Of a stretch of DNA of 64,000 bases, positions 53,437 to 62,227 are shown in pieces; positions within the stretch are counted from its first letter, which is position 1, and each line of letters starts with the position of its first letter. Origin of the DNA: Bradyrhizobium tropiciagri (GTDB taxonomy: Bacteria > Pseudomonadota > Alphaproteobacteria > Rhizobiales > Xanthobacteraceae); contig NZ_JAFCKF010000003.1 of the NCBI RefSeq assembly GCF_018130545.1, positions 310,001 to 374,000 on the forward strand, in the 5' to 3' direction. The position numbers and the translations under genes were made by a program. The notes below the pieces were generated by a model. The model did not search any database. It was not told where the DNA came from and worked only from the letters and a program-made list of their open reading frames with translations.

Positions 53437-54771
53437 CTACCCCAATTGCCAGACCGACACCGGGTGCTCGTAACCCCGCACCGGGATCTCGCCGCGCGAG
53501 ACGGCGTCGGTGCAGTCGTCGCCGAGCGCGTCGCGCACCGCGGACGAGATCAGGAATTGCGAGCCGAGCTCCTTGTTGAGCGCCTCGAGCCGGGCAGCGA
53601 AGTTCACGGTGTCGCCGATCACGGTGTATTCCTTGCGCCGCGGCGAGCCGATATTGCCGGCCACGACCTCGCCGATATGGATGCCGATGCCTATCCGCAG
53701 CGGCCAGCTCGACGCCGCGTTGGTGCGCTCATTGGCGGCCAGCATCTCGCGCGCGGCGGCGACCGCTTGATGCGCGGCGTCGCCGGTCTCGAACGGCGCG
53801 CCGAACAGCGCCAGAAAGCCGTCACCCAGGAACTTGTTCACGATGCCGCCATGGCGATCGAGGATATCGACCAGCACGGCGAAGGCGCCGTCGAGCCGAT
53901 CCACCACCTCCTGCGGGGAGCGCGTGCGCGCACCCGCGGTGAAGCTGCGGAAATCGACGAACATCACGGCAACGCGCCGGATGTCGCTGCCGGTAGAAGC
54001 GCCCTCCGTCATCAGACGCTCAACCACCTGCGGCGAAACGTGCTGGCCGAACAAATTGGTGATGCGGTCCCGCGCGGTGCCCGCGATGATGCTGGCACCG
54101 AATTGAATCCGCAGCTGCCTGCCGACCGCGCCGGCGAGGACTCCCGAGACCAGGATCACGACACTGCGCGCTGCGTGATAGAAGAAGTCCGGCGCGGGAT
54201 CGAGCGTCCCCTCGGGACGATAATACATCGCCATCCAGAACAGCTCCGAAGCCGCCACCAGGCCGGTAAAAGTCGACAGCCAGAAGTCGAGCCGCAAGGT
54301 CGAGGCGATGATGAAGATGAAATAGACCAGCGGAGCGACCCAGCCGAGCGCCGCCACCGGGCCCATGCTGTCGATATGCAGCGCGAGCGCGACGGTCGGC
54401 ATCGACGTCTCGATCAGGACGCCGATATAGCGCCTGAACACCGGCAGGTCGCGCCCCTGCTTCATGTGCCTGCTGATCGCGCCATGCACCCACAATTCGA
54501 ACAGGATGAACGGCGCAATGACCGTATAGATGTAGGACGGCTTGAAATTGCCGTGCCAGACCCGAGCCAGCGCGTCTGGAGCCGTAAAGTAGATCGTCGA
54601 GGTGATCACGGCGAATGCCAGGGCAATGCCGATCAGCACCTTGATGCGGAGCAGCTCGGTGGTCATCACCTCATGCATCAGGGCGTGATGGAAATCGGCG
54701 GATATAGTCGTTTTCCGTGTCGTCTCCTCGCCACCCCACCAGCCAGCCATCGTCATCGCCCCGGTCACCAT
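53437..54771 (-). CDS. Membrane-bound class III adenylate/guanylate cyclase
   Basis: This protein of about 444 residues has around six transmembrane helices in its first half (LIGIALAFAVITSTIYF, IYTVIAPFILFELWV and others) and a cyclase domain in its second half. The metal Asp in VMFVDFRSFT, GDGFLALFG, KEYTVIGDTVNFAARL with the substrate Lys/Asp and the Asn-x3-Arg pair are all present. It should make cAMP (or cGMP) on the cytoplasmic side. The start is uncertain: ATG at 54771, 54756 or 54750, or a TTG at 54804 overlapping the stop of the permease gene. It is the last gene of the efflux operon. Confidence 0.88.
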   Translation of the reverse strand: MVTGAMTMAGWWGGEETTRKTTISADFHHALMHEVMTTELLRIKVLIGIALAFAVITSTIYFTAPDALARVWHGNFKPSYIYTVIAPFILFELWVHGAISRHMKQGRDLPVFRRYIGVLIETSMPTVALALHIDSMGPVAALGWVAPLVYFIFIIASTLRLDFWLSTFTGLVAASELFWMAMYYRPEGTLDPAPDFFYHAARSVVILVSGVLAGAVGRQLRIQFGASIIAGTARDRITNLFGQHVSPQVVERLMTEGASTGSDIRRVAVMFVDFRSFTAGARTRSPQEVVDRLDGAFAVLVDILDRHGGIVNKFLGDGFLALFGAPFETGDAAHQAVAAAREMLAANERTNAASSWPLRIGIGIHIGEVVAGNIGSPRRKEYTVIGDTVNFAARLEALNKELGSQFLISSAVRDALGDDCTDAVSRGEIPVRGYEHPVSVWQLG

Positions 54772-54800
54772 GCCAAAATGACGCTCTGCATCATTCTGCC

Positions 54801-55964
54801 TCAATCGAGCGTGCGGCGGAAGCGCGTTACGGCGACGGTCATCGCGAACAGCATCAGGGCGACCAGCGCGATGGTGTCGTATTGTAGGTTCTGCATCGCC
54901 GCGCCCTTCAGCATGATGGCGCGGACGATGCGCACGAAATGGGTCAGCGGCAGCCCCTCGCCGATATATTGCGCCCAGACCGGCATGCCCGCGAACGGAA
55001 ACATGAAGCCGGACAGGAGGATGCTCGGCAGGAAGAACATCATCGAGAGCTGCATCGCCTGCAACTGGTTCTGCACGATGGTCGAGAACGTGTAGCCGAT
55101 CGACAGATTGGTAGTGATGAACAGCGTGGTGAGCAGCGCCAGCAGCGTCAGGCTGCCGAGCACCGGCACGCCGAACAGCAGGATGCCGATCGCGATGATC
55201 AGCGTCGCCTGGATGAAGCCGACCAGCACATAGGGGATGATCTTGCCGAACATCACCTCGACCGGCTTGATCGGCATCGACAGCAGGCTCTCCATGGTGC
55301 CGCGCTCGATCTCGCGCGTCACCGACAGCGCGGTGAAGATCAGCATCGTCATGGTCAGGATGGTTCCGACCAGGCCGGGCACGATGTTGAGGCGCGAATC
55401 CGCCGCCGGATTGTAGCGGGCATGGGCGCGGATCTCGAACGGCATGTCAGGGGGATCGCCGATATGCAGGTCATGCGCCAGCGCGGTCTGCACCAAAGGC
55501 CCGAGCGCGCCGAGCGCCGAGCCTGCCGCCACCGGGTCGGTGGCATCGGCGGCAACCAGCAGCGCCGGCTTGTCGCCGCGCCGCACCGCGCGCTCGAAGC
55601 CACGCGGGATCTCGACACCGAACAGCACCTTGCCGGATTGCAGCAGCTCGTCGAATTCCTCGACGGTATGGACCTCGCGGACGAAATGGAAATAGGCGGT
55701 GTTCTCCATCGCTTTCAGGATCGAACGGCCGAGGTCGGTATCCTCCTGGGTCAGCACCGCGGTCGGCAGGTTGCGCGGCGTGGTGTTGATGGCGTAGCCA
55801 AACAGCGTGAGCTGCATCACCGGCAGCATGATGATCATCGCGAACGAGACGCGGTCGCGGCGGAGCTGGATGAACTCCTTGACCAGCATCGCGTAGCTGC
55901 GCCGCCAGAAGCCGAACCGCGGCTCCCTCGCCTCGCTGGTCTGCATCGTGTCGGTTGCGTTCAT
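54801..55964 (-). CDS. ABC-2 type permease (drug/ion efflux)
   Basis: This 387-residue inner-membrane protein of the ABC-2 family is like YbhS/YhhJ. It has a long periplasmic loop between helix 1 (about 42-62) and the five-helix C-terminal bundle. REIERGTMESLLSMPIKPVEVMFGKIIPYV is the family motif. It starts 5 bp after the ATPase gene. E. coli Ybh has two permeases; here only one is seen, so it may form a homodimer. Confidence 0.9.
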   Translation of the reverse strand: MNATDTMQTSEAREPRFGFWRRSYAMLVKEFIQLRRDRVSFAMIIMLPVMQLTLFGYAINTTPRNLPTAVLTQEDTDLGRSILKAMENTAYFHFVREVHTVEEFDELLQSGKVLFGVEIPRGFERAVRRGDKPALLVAADATDPVAAGSALGALGPLVQTALAHDLHIGDPPDMPFEIRAHARYNPAADSRLNIVPGLVGTILTMTMLIFTALSVTREIERGTMESLLSMPIKPVEVMFGKIIPYVLVGFIQATLIIAIGILLFGVPVLGSLTLLALLTTLFITTNLSIGYTFSTIVQNQLQAMQLSMMFFLPSILLSGFMFPFAGMPVWAQYIGEGLPLTHFVRIVRAIMLKGAAMQNLQYDTIALVALMLFAMTVAVTRFRRTLD

Positions 55965-55969
55965 GGCAA

Positions 55970-56929
55970 CTATCCCTGGAAATTATCCGTGGAACGCCCC
56001 ATCAGATCGATAAAGACGTCTTCGAGCGATGGTTCGCTCGCCTGCCAGTGCCATTTCGAATTGTCGCGATAGGGCGCGATCGCGGCCTCCAGCGCCGCCT
56101 TGTCGCGGCCGGAGACATGCAGGCTGGTGCCGAACGGCGCCACCATGTCGACCCCGGGCTTGCCGGTAAGCTCGGCCATCAGACCGTTGAAATCGTCGCC
56201 CGTCACCGTCCAGGTCGACAACGCGGAGGCCGCGATCACCTCATCCACCGTGCCATGCGCGAGCAGATGGCCATAAGCGATATAGGCGATCTCGTGACAG
56301 CGCTCGGCCTCGTCCATGTAATGGGTCGAGACCAGCACGGTGAGGCCTTCGGCGGCGAGTGCGTGGATCTCGTTCCAGAAATCGCGCCGCGCCTTCGGGT
56401 CGACGCCGGCAGTCGGCTCGTCCAGCAACAGCAATTGCGGATTGGGCAGCGTGCAGGCACCGAGCGCCAGCCGCTGCTTCCAGCCGCCGGAGAGATTGGC
56501 GGCGAGCTGCTCCTCGCGGCCCTTCAGCCCGATGCGCGCGATCATGTCACGCGCCGCCCCGCGCGCATCCGGCATGCCGTAGAGCCGCGCGACGAACTCC
56601 AGATTCTCGCGCACCGAGAGATCCTGGTAGAGGCTGAAGCGCTGGGTCATGTAGCCGACCCTGCGCTTGATCTTGTCGGCATCGCGCCGGATGTCGTATC
56701 CGAGGCAAGTGCCCTCGCCGCTGTCGGGCGTCAAGAGGCCGCAGAGGATGCGGATGGTCGTGGTCTTGCCGCTGCCGTTGGGGCCGAGAAAGCCGTAGAT
56801 CGAGCCGCGCTTGACCTGCATCGACAGGTCATGGACCACCTCGCGTCCACCGAACGATTTGGTCAGGCCCTTCACATCGATCGCGATGGACGGTGCATTG
56901 GGCTGCGTGCTAGTGGGGCCGCCGTTCAT
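55970..56929 (-). CDS. ABC transporter ATP-binding protein
   Basis: This 319-residue ATPase has Walker A GPNGSGKTT, the signature LSGGWKQRL, Walker B LLLLDEPTAGVD, and the switch His in LVSTHYMDEAERC. SLEDVFIDLMG at the end is typical of drug/Na efflux ABC proteins such as YbhF. It has one ATPase domain, where YbhF has two. It overlaps the HlyD gene by 4 bases. Confidence 0.94.
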   Translation of the reverse strand: MNGGPTSTQPNAPSIAIDVKGLTKSFGGREVVHDLSMQVKRGSIYGFLGPNGSGKTTTIRILCGLLTPDSGEGTCLGYDIRRDADKIKRRVGYMTQRFSLYQDLSVRENLEFVARLYGMPDARGAARDMIARIGLKGREEQLAANLSGGWKQRLALGACTLPNPQLLLLDEPTAGVDPKARRDFWNEIHALAAEGLTVLVSTHYMDEAERCHEIAYIAYGHLLAHGTVDEVIAASALSTWTVTGDDFNGLMAELTGKPGVDMVAPFGTSLHVSGRDKAALEAAIAPYRDNSKWHWQASEPSLEDVFIDLMGRSTDNFQG

Positions 56930-57711
56930 TTGCGCTCCGCCACCGGCGTCTTGGGGTTGAGGTAGATGCTGATCGGCTGGCCGACGCGCAAGACGTCGGG
57001 CCGGCTCGGCCGCGCCTGGATCAGGTAGACCAGCTTGTTGCGCTCATCGAGGCTGTAGATGACGGGCGGCGTGTACTCCGCCGTGGTGGCGATGAAATAG
57101 ATCTTCGCGGTGAGATCGGCGGCGCAATTGTCGCAGGTCACCCGCACCTCATCGCCGAGCGCGAGCTTCGGCAGCTCGGTCTCCGGCACGAAGAAGCGCA
57201 GCTTCATGTTGCCGGGCGGCATGATCGACAGCACCGGGCGCTGCGCCTGCACCATCTCGCCCTCGCGGAAATAGATTTGCTGGATCGAACCCGCGATCGG
57301 CGCAAAGCCCTTGCGGCGGTCGAGTCGGGTCTGCGAGGTGACAACGCGCGCCTCCGCGACGCGCAGCGCCGAGACCGCGGAATCGAGGTTGGCCTGGGTG
57401 CCGGCGCCGGTGCCGCGCAGCGAGGCGGCGCGGTCGTAGCTCTGCTGGGCGTTGGCCAGCGTCGCGTTGTTCTGGTTGAGATCGGCGCGTTGCAGATCGT
57501 CGTCGACCGAATAGAGCAGATCGCCGGGCTTTACCTCGTCGCCCTCGCGCACGTTGAGCTTGATGACGCGGCCGGATTCATCCGGGCTGACAAAGATCAT
57601 GTCGGCCTCGACCCAGCCCTGGAAGCCGGGATCGCGCTTCTCCTTGCAGCCGGCCAGCGCCGCCGCCAGCGCGACGACGGCCACGAGCTTCATCATGCGC
57701 GACGCGGTCAT
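56926..57711 (-). CDS. HlyD/membrane fusion lipoprotein
   Basis: This 261-residue periplasmic adaptor has the lipobox LAGC (AALAGCKEKRDPGF), so it is probably a lipoprotein. It has the usual biotinyl-like barrel, EADMIFVSPDESGRVIKLNVREGDEVKPGD, and a short helical hairpin. It connects the ABC pump with an outer-membrane channel. It resembles YbhG. It overlaps both the TetR gene and the ATPase gene by 4 bases. Confidence 0.9.
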   Translation of the reverse strand: MTASRMMKLVAVVALAAALAGCKEKRDPGFQGWVEADMIFVSPDESGRVIKLNVREGDEVKPGDLLYSVDDDLQRADLNQNNATLANAQQSYDRAASLRGTGAGTQANLDSAVSALRVAEARVVTSQTRLDRRKGFAPIAGSIQQIYFREGEMVQAQRPVLSIMPPGNMKLRFFVPETELPKLALGDEVRVTCDNCAADLTAKIYFIATTAEYTPPVIYSLDERNKLVYLIQARPSRPDVLRVGQPISIYLNPKTPVAERK

Positions 57712-58433
57712 GTCTTCCTCCGTTCGCCGAAGATCAGATCGAGATGAACCTTGAACATCGCGAGCCCATCCAGCGGCGCGTGCCGGGCAAACAGGCTCTG
57801 CCAGATCACCGCGACGATCGCGGGCGCGACAACCAGCTGCGGGAAATCGCCGAGCTCGCGGTGCTTGATCTCGCCGCGCGTGATCGCGAGCTGGACCAGC
57901 GCCTTCATGCCGGCCAGCCCCTTCGACACCACCTCGCGGAAATAGAAATCGGCGATCGCCGGAAAGCGCGGCCCCTCTGAGACGATGAGGCGGATGATGT
58001 CGCCGCGCCGGGTCGACACGACCTCGCGGATGAAGGTCTCGGCAAATCCCTCCACCGCGTCGCGCACCGGACCGGTGATGGCGGGCAGCGCGGTCATGCG
58101 GCTGATCAGCGGCACCAGCGCGGTGCGGATCAACTCCTCGAACATCGTCTCCTTGTCCTTGAAGTAGAGGTAGAGCGTGCCCTTGGCGACGCCCGCCCGC
58201 TTCGCGACGTCGTCGAGCCGCGTCGCGGCATAGCCGCGCGCGATGAACTCATCCATCGCCGCCTCGATGATCGCAGCGCGCCGCTCCGCGGATTTCTCGG
58301 CGCGGTTCGCCGGCGGCCTCGGCTCGGCCAGCTCTGCCGAGGTCACCTTCGGGATCCTCGCCGCGGCGGCGCGGATCGTGCTCCGGCGTTTGGCGGGCTG
58401 GGTGCGGGTCGGCTTCTCGGTGCGTTTTGTCAT
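57708..58433 (-). CDS. TetR family regulator of the efflux operon (CecR-like)
   Basis: This 241-residue regulator has a Lys/Arg/Ala-rich extension of about 45 residues, then the TetR helix-turn-helix (RRAAIIEAAMDEFIARGYAATRLDDVAKRAGVAKGTLYLYFKDKETMF) and a C-terminal ligand domain. It is first in the operon, with a perfect palindrome in its promoter. The ATG at 58433 falls at the predicted transcription start, so the mRNA would be leaderless. A GTG at 58346 is an alternative start. The gene order matches the E. coli CecR-YbhGFSR system. Confidence 0.88.
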   Translation of the reverse strand: MTKRTEKPTRTQPAKRRSTIRAAAARIPKVTSAELAEPRPPANRAEKSAERRAAIIEAAMDEFIARGYAATRLDDVAKRAGVAKGTLYLYFKDKETMFEELIRTALVPLISRMTALPAITGPVRDAVEGFAETFIREVVSTRRGDIIRLIVSEGPRFPAIADFYFREVVSKGLAGMKALVQLAITRGEIKHRELGDFPQLVVAPAIVAVIWQSLFARHAPLDGLAMFKVHLDLIFGERRKT

Positions 58434-58439
58434 TGTTAT

Positions 58440-58468
58440 ATTATGACTGACTGGTCAGTCATTGTCAA
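58440..58468 (-). promoter_or_regulatory. Efflux operon promoter with TetR operator
   Basis: On the minus strand TTGACA (-35, 58463-58468) and CATAAT (-10, 58440-58445) are 17 bp apart. The perfect palindrome ATGACTGAC-TG-GTCAGTCAT (58443-58462) covers the spacer. Bound TetR would block RNA polymerase. The start site falls near 58433. Confidence 0.88.
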
Positions 58469-58660
58469 TTCGATCGAGAAAAACGTCGATCCGCGCGAAG
58501 CGTTCCTATCGTGTCGGGGGCCCCGAATGCGTGCGCGCATACAACCGTGACCTCGCGGCCTAAACATCAGAATCTGTTACTGATTTCGTCCATTTTCCGA
58601 TCAGATGACGCGGGGGAACCGGCGCCGATTGCACCCATGGGTCCCGCGCCAAAAATGCCT

Positions 58661-59437
58661 CTAATCGGAAAACGCAGCCATGCTGGAGGCGACATCGAAC
58701 AATGGCTGCTGGCTGATGGTGATGAGGCCCGCGGCGGGGCGATCGAGGTCCAGGACAACGTATACGACCCCACACAGCAGCAAGCCGATCAAATAGAGCG
58801 GCAAGCGGGTTCGCTCCGTGTCCAATCCGCTCGCATAACCGGCGATGCCGGTGCTGATGGCAGTCATGACGATCAGCACAAGCAGAACGACGTTCGGAAT
58901 TCGGTTGCGCAGGTGAGCCAAGCGCTTGCCCTGGCTGTCAATCATTTCATTGAGCGACACAATGAACAAACCTACCGGCAACAATGCAGCCTCATTTGCG
59001 GCTGCGGCTTTCGCACGTAACCAAAGCGCCTCCTGTATCTCGTTAGAGCGCGAAATGACCGCGGGAAGATCGATCAACGATAGACCGGTCTTAGAGCCTT
59101 CCACACGGATGCGCGCGTATTCCCGCAGCAATTCCACGCTTTCGGTTCGATACGGTTCGGCGAGAAGGCGGGCGCGCAGCGCTGTCGTCCCAATCGCGTT
59201 CGCTTCATTGACAACGGCTTCACGTCTCGCCTCGAACCGCGTAAGCGCCATAAAGAAGGTAAAGCCAATAATCAACGCCAGCAGCCCGAGCAGGGATTGC
59301 TCCAACGCGAAAACATTGGCCCCGCCGCGACCTTTGGCGCGCACGCCCACGTGCCAGCCGATTTCGATCGACACGACAACGAGAGCTGCGCAAATGGCAG
59401 ACAGTGTTGGTAAAGCAAATTGATAAAGGTTCAGCAT
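58661..59437 (-). CDS. DUF4239-like membrane protein
   Basis: This 258-residue inner-membrane protein has four hydrophobic segments: two near the start (LPTLSAICAALVVVSIEIGW and LLGLLALIIGFTFFMAL) and two near the end (VVLLVLIVMTAISTGIAGY and LPLYLIGLLLCGVVYVVL). The middle is helical and charged. The layout fits the DUF4239/bestrophin-like family, perhaps a channel. I chose the ATG at 59437. A FixK-like box lies 122 bp upstream, so it may respond to low oxygen. Confidence 0.75.
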   Translation of the reverse strand: MLNLYQFALPTLSAICAALVVVSIEIGWHVGVRAKGRGGANVFALEQSLLGLLALIIGFTFFMALTRFEARREAVVNEANAIGTTALRARLLAEPYRTESVELLREYARIRVEGSKTGLSLIDLPAVISRSNEIQEALWLRAKAAAANEAALLPVGLFIVSLNEMIDSQGKRLAHLRNRIPNVVLLVLIVMTAISTGIAGYASGLDTERTRLPLYLIGLLLCGVVYVVLDLDRPAAGLITISQQPLFDVASSMAAFSD

Positions 59438-59558
59438 TCGTAGCGCAAAGTGTTCGACTGCGTGACGGGCACTGACAATGGGCGCAATCCCGTGGCTTGC
59501 CCGAGGCTTGGCAAAGCTGCCGTCCCACAAGGAAAAGCTGATGATCGGCTCTTCGGGT

Positions 59559-59572
59559 TTGACCTAAATCAA
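59559..59572. promoter_or_regulatory. FixK/FNR-type box
   Basis: TTGACCTAAATCAA fits TTGAT-N4-ATCAA with one mismatch (C for T at position 5). Its centre is 128 bp from the DUF4239 start codon. In Bradyrhizobium, FixK2 binds such boxes near -40 and switches on low-oxygen genes. The -10 is not obvious. Confidence 0.55.
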
Positions 59573-59604
59573 GCTATGCCGCTTGGTACGCGAACGGCGG
59601 GCCG

Positions 59605-60015
59605 CTAGCCGTGAAACTTCAGCCCATCGAGGATCTTGTCGACCACCTTGCGCTCGGCGCGAAAGGCAAGGCCGACCAGATTGAGCTCGCCGCGCGCCAC
59701 CGCCCTCACCGCCTCGCGATTGGCGGCATCATGCGTGGTCGCGAACATGTCCTCGGTGTAGAGCGCAGGTTTCACGTTGCGCGCCAGTGCACGCTCCAGC
59801 GCGCGCGACAGCGCGGGCCCGTCGGCGCCGTAGATCAGGATCGGCTGGCCGATCAGGGAGAGATACTTCGTCCCCGAACCGTCCTCGTAATTCTCGCCGA
59901 TGCATTCGGGAAAGGAAGCTGCGATGCCACCGGCGAGAAACGACGCCACGTTGAGCTTCTGCCAGACTTCCAGGTTGGTGCGGATCACGACCGCGATCTT
60001 GGTGTCGAACTGCAT
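59605..60015 (-). CDS. DUF2000 family protein
   Basis: This 136-residue protein opens MQFDTKIAVVIRTNLEVWQKLNVASFLAGGIAASFP and has YLSLIGQPILIYGADGPALSRALERAL, typical of DUF2000. The fold is like a peptidyl-tRNA hydrolase. Function is unknown. The ATG at 60015 is the family start; an upstream start at 60066 is open but adds no family sequence. Confidence 0.85.
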   Translation of the reverse strand: MQFDTKIAVVIRTNLEVWQKLNVASFLAGGIAASFPECIGENYEDGSGTKYLSLIGQPILIYGADGPALSRALERALARNVKPALYTEDMFATTHDAANREAVRAVARGELNLVGLAFRAERKVVDKILDGLKFHG

Positions 60016-60134
60016 GGCGCGAGTGTATCCGCGGGATGACGGCAAGCGCCAGTACCGGCGAAGCATCCCTCACCTGCCCATCAACCGCTGATGTTCGTTT
60101 CCCGCAAGACGAAGCGGCGTAGCAGGAACGATAA

Positions 60135-60164
60135 AGCCCGGGTAACGCTGCGCTCATCCGGGCT
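60135..60164. repeat. AGCCCGG...CCGGGCT palindromic repeat
   Basis: AGCCCGG and CCGGGCT flank GTAACGCTGCGCTCAT. This is the AGCCCGGATGAGCGCAGCG class, a frequent intergenic palindrome in Bradyrhizobium-like genomes. It lies between the DUF2000 start and the TPR gene. Confidence 0.7.
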
Positions 60165-60253
60165 ACACCCTGAACCTGCCGTTCCGAGCCGGCGACCAAG
60201 GCTTGGGCATGCGACTCCGCGATGCCCGCGCTTTGTCATTGGGGCCTGCGTTG

Positions 60254-60868
60254 ATGACGAGACATCGCTTACTACCTGCATCCGCCGGGATGATCTGCAC
60301 AGCTCTCGCATTCGTGTGGCCGGCGACATTGCCGCGCGCCGAGACCGCGCTGAACGCCCAATGCACCGGAAAGCCTGACGTCGCGTGGCAGGTGCAGATC
60401 GCCGGATGCACCGAGGTAATCGCGTCCGGCAAGTTCGTTGGCAAGGATCTCGCAAAAGCCCTCACCTTCCGCGGCCAGGCCTATGCGCAGACTGGTGACC
60501 TCGACCACAGCCTGGCCGACATCGAGCAGGTGATCCAGCTCGATCCCGCCGATGCCTTCGCGGTCGGTGCACGCGGCGATATCTATCTGGTGAAGAAGGA
60601 CTACGACCGCGCGCTGGCCGATTACAGCAAGGCAGTCGCGCTGGCACCGGACTTCGACCTCGCTTTAATCGGCCGCGGCATCGTATATCTCGCGACCGGA
60701 AAATATGACGGCGCGGTCGCCGAATTCGATCGCGTGCTCCAGCTGCAACCGGCCTCCGCGGCAGCGCTGTACTGGCGCGGCATCGCCAAACGCCAGCAGG
60801 GCGATGTTGCCGCCGCCGAGGCCGACATTGCTGCGGCGAAGAAGCTCAACCCGCACGTCGACCGCTAG
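60254..60868 (+). CDS. Exported TPR protein
   Basis: This 204-residue protein has a signal peptide (about 1-30, MICTALAFVWPATLPRAE within) and at least four TPR units from about residue 60: ALTFRGQAYAQTGDLDHSLADIEQVIQLDP, AFAVGARGDIYLVKKDYDRALADYSKAVALAP and so on. One short Cys-containing region, QCTGKPDVAWQVQIAGCTEVI, precedes them. It is a protein-protein adaptor in the periplasm. I chose the ATG at 60254; earlier starts push the hydrophobic part inside. Confidence 0.83.
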   Translation: MTRHRLLPASAGMICTALAFVWPATLPRAETALNAQCTGKPDVAWQVQIAGCTEVIASGKFVGKDLAKALTFRGQAYAQTGDLDHSLADIEQVIQLDPADAFAVGARGDIYLVKKDYDRALADYSKAVALAPDFDLALIGRGIVYLATGKYDGAVAEFDRVLQLQPASAAALYWRGIAKRQQGDVAAAEADIAAAKKLNPHVDR

Positions 60869-60983
60869 CAGTGGGCGGCGCAGGCCCAGCCTGTGCCCGG
60901 ACGAAAAGCGATAGTCAGCTCTGCCGCTGCGGTGTAGGCTCCGCGAATTCGATTACCACAACATTTTTTCAGGGCATTGCATC

Positions 60984-62201
60984 ATGATCCGCAACGCCGA
61001 TGTTGTTGTTATTGGTTCGGGCGGCTTGGGCGCGGCCACCGCCTATTACCTGAGCAAGCGTGGCGCTCTCAGCGTTGCCCTTGTCGACAAGCATGAGATC
61101 GGATCGCAGACCTCGCTCCGCGCCGCCGGCATGGTGAGCTGCGCGCGTAAGAGCGATCTGATGATCGGCCTCATCAAGGACGCTTGCCGCAAGATCGAAG
61201 CGTTCACGGAAGAAACCGGCCAGCCGCTCGACTGGGTGCATTCGGGGAGCCTGAAAATTGCACGTCGGCTGCAAGACGCCGAGGTGCTCAAGGACGACCT
61301 TGAGCGCGGGCTCCGCTCAGGCCTCGATGTCGAGCTGATCTCGCCGGAGCAGGCAAGCCGTCTCAATCCGTTCCTGCAGCCGACCGGTGTCGTCGCGGCG
61401 ATGCGGATCGGCGACGACCGGTATTTCGACCCAGCGCAGGTCGCCGTCGGCTTCGCCAGCGCCGCCGCGGCCAACGGTGCTACCTTGCTGCCGAAGACCG
61501 ACGTGCGCGGCGTCAACATCGTCGGCGGCACCGTGATCGGCGTCACCACGGCGAACGGCGTCATTGAGACCCCAGTCGTCGTCGATGCGGCCGGCGCGTG
61601 GGCGCGGCAGGTCGCGGAGGCAAGCGGAATCCGCGTGCCGCTGGTGCCGACCCGGCAGCAACTGATCGTCACCGAGCCGCTGGACGGCGCGCGTGCCGAC
61701 TTGCCGATGATCCGCATCATGGATGCTGCAGTGTATACGCGCCCGTGTCAGGGCGGCTTCCTTTGGGGTGTCTACGAGGAAACGCCGCGCTTCTTCGACA
61801 TGGAGAAGCTTGGGACCGGATTCGACGTCAAGGACATGCCGCTCGACATCGACGTGCTGCATGCAGCCGCAGATGATGTGAAGGATCAACTGCCGTTCCT
61901 GCAAACCGCCAAGGTGCGGGAATTCCGCGGAGGCATTCCGACGATGACCGCTGACGGCCATCACATTCTGGGCCCTGCCGCTGGCACGACCGGCTTCTAT
62001 TTTGCAAGCGGGTGCAACGTTGCCGGTCTGTCGATCTCGCCGGCCGTCGGGGAGGCGCTTGCGGCCTGGATCGTGGACGGCGAGCCGCCGGTCGATCTAT
62101 CGCCGATGTCGGTCACGCGGTTCAAAGACCAATCGTGGTCTGAAGAGCAATTGCAGAGCGAGGCCGCCTGGCAATATCGTCACTTCTACGGCGCGGTCTG
62201 A
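60984..62201 (+). CDS. FAD-dependent oxidoreductase (DAO family)
   Basis: This 405-residue flavoenzyme has the dinucleotide motif VVVIGSGGLGAATAYYLS near the start and the DAO family layout: DWVHSGSLKIA, DAAGAWARQVAEASG and TTGFYFASGCNVAGLSISPAVGEALAAWI. It oxidises an amine or amino acid, like sarcosine or D-amino-acid oxidases/dehydrogenases. No partner subunit or transporter is next to it. The start is preceded by TTTTTTCAGGGCATTGC, so the ribosome site is weak. Confidence 0.9.
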   Translation: MIRNADVVVIGSGGLGAATAYYLSKRGALSVALVDKHEIGSQTSLRAAGMVSCARKSDLMIGLIKDACRKIEAFTEETGQPLDWVHSGSLKIARRLQDAEVLKDDLERGLRSGLDVELISPEQASRLNPFLQPTGVVAAMRIGDDRYFDPAQVAVGFASAAAANGATLLPKTDVRGVNIVGGTVIGVTTANGVIETPVVVDAAGAWARQVAEASGIRVPLVPTRQQLIVTEPLDGARADLPMIRIMDAAVYTRPCQGGFLWGVYEETPRFFDMEKLGTGFDVKDMPLDIDVLHAAADDVKDQLPFLQTAKVREFRGGIPTMTADGHHILGPAAGTTGFYFASGCNVAGLSISPAVGEALAAWIVDGEPPVDLSPMSVTRFKDQSWSEEQLQSEAAWQYRHFYGAV

Positions 62202-62227
62202 GCGCGGCTCGGGGCAGCGCTCTTTCG

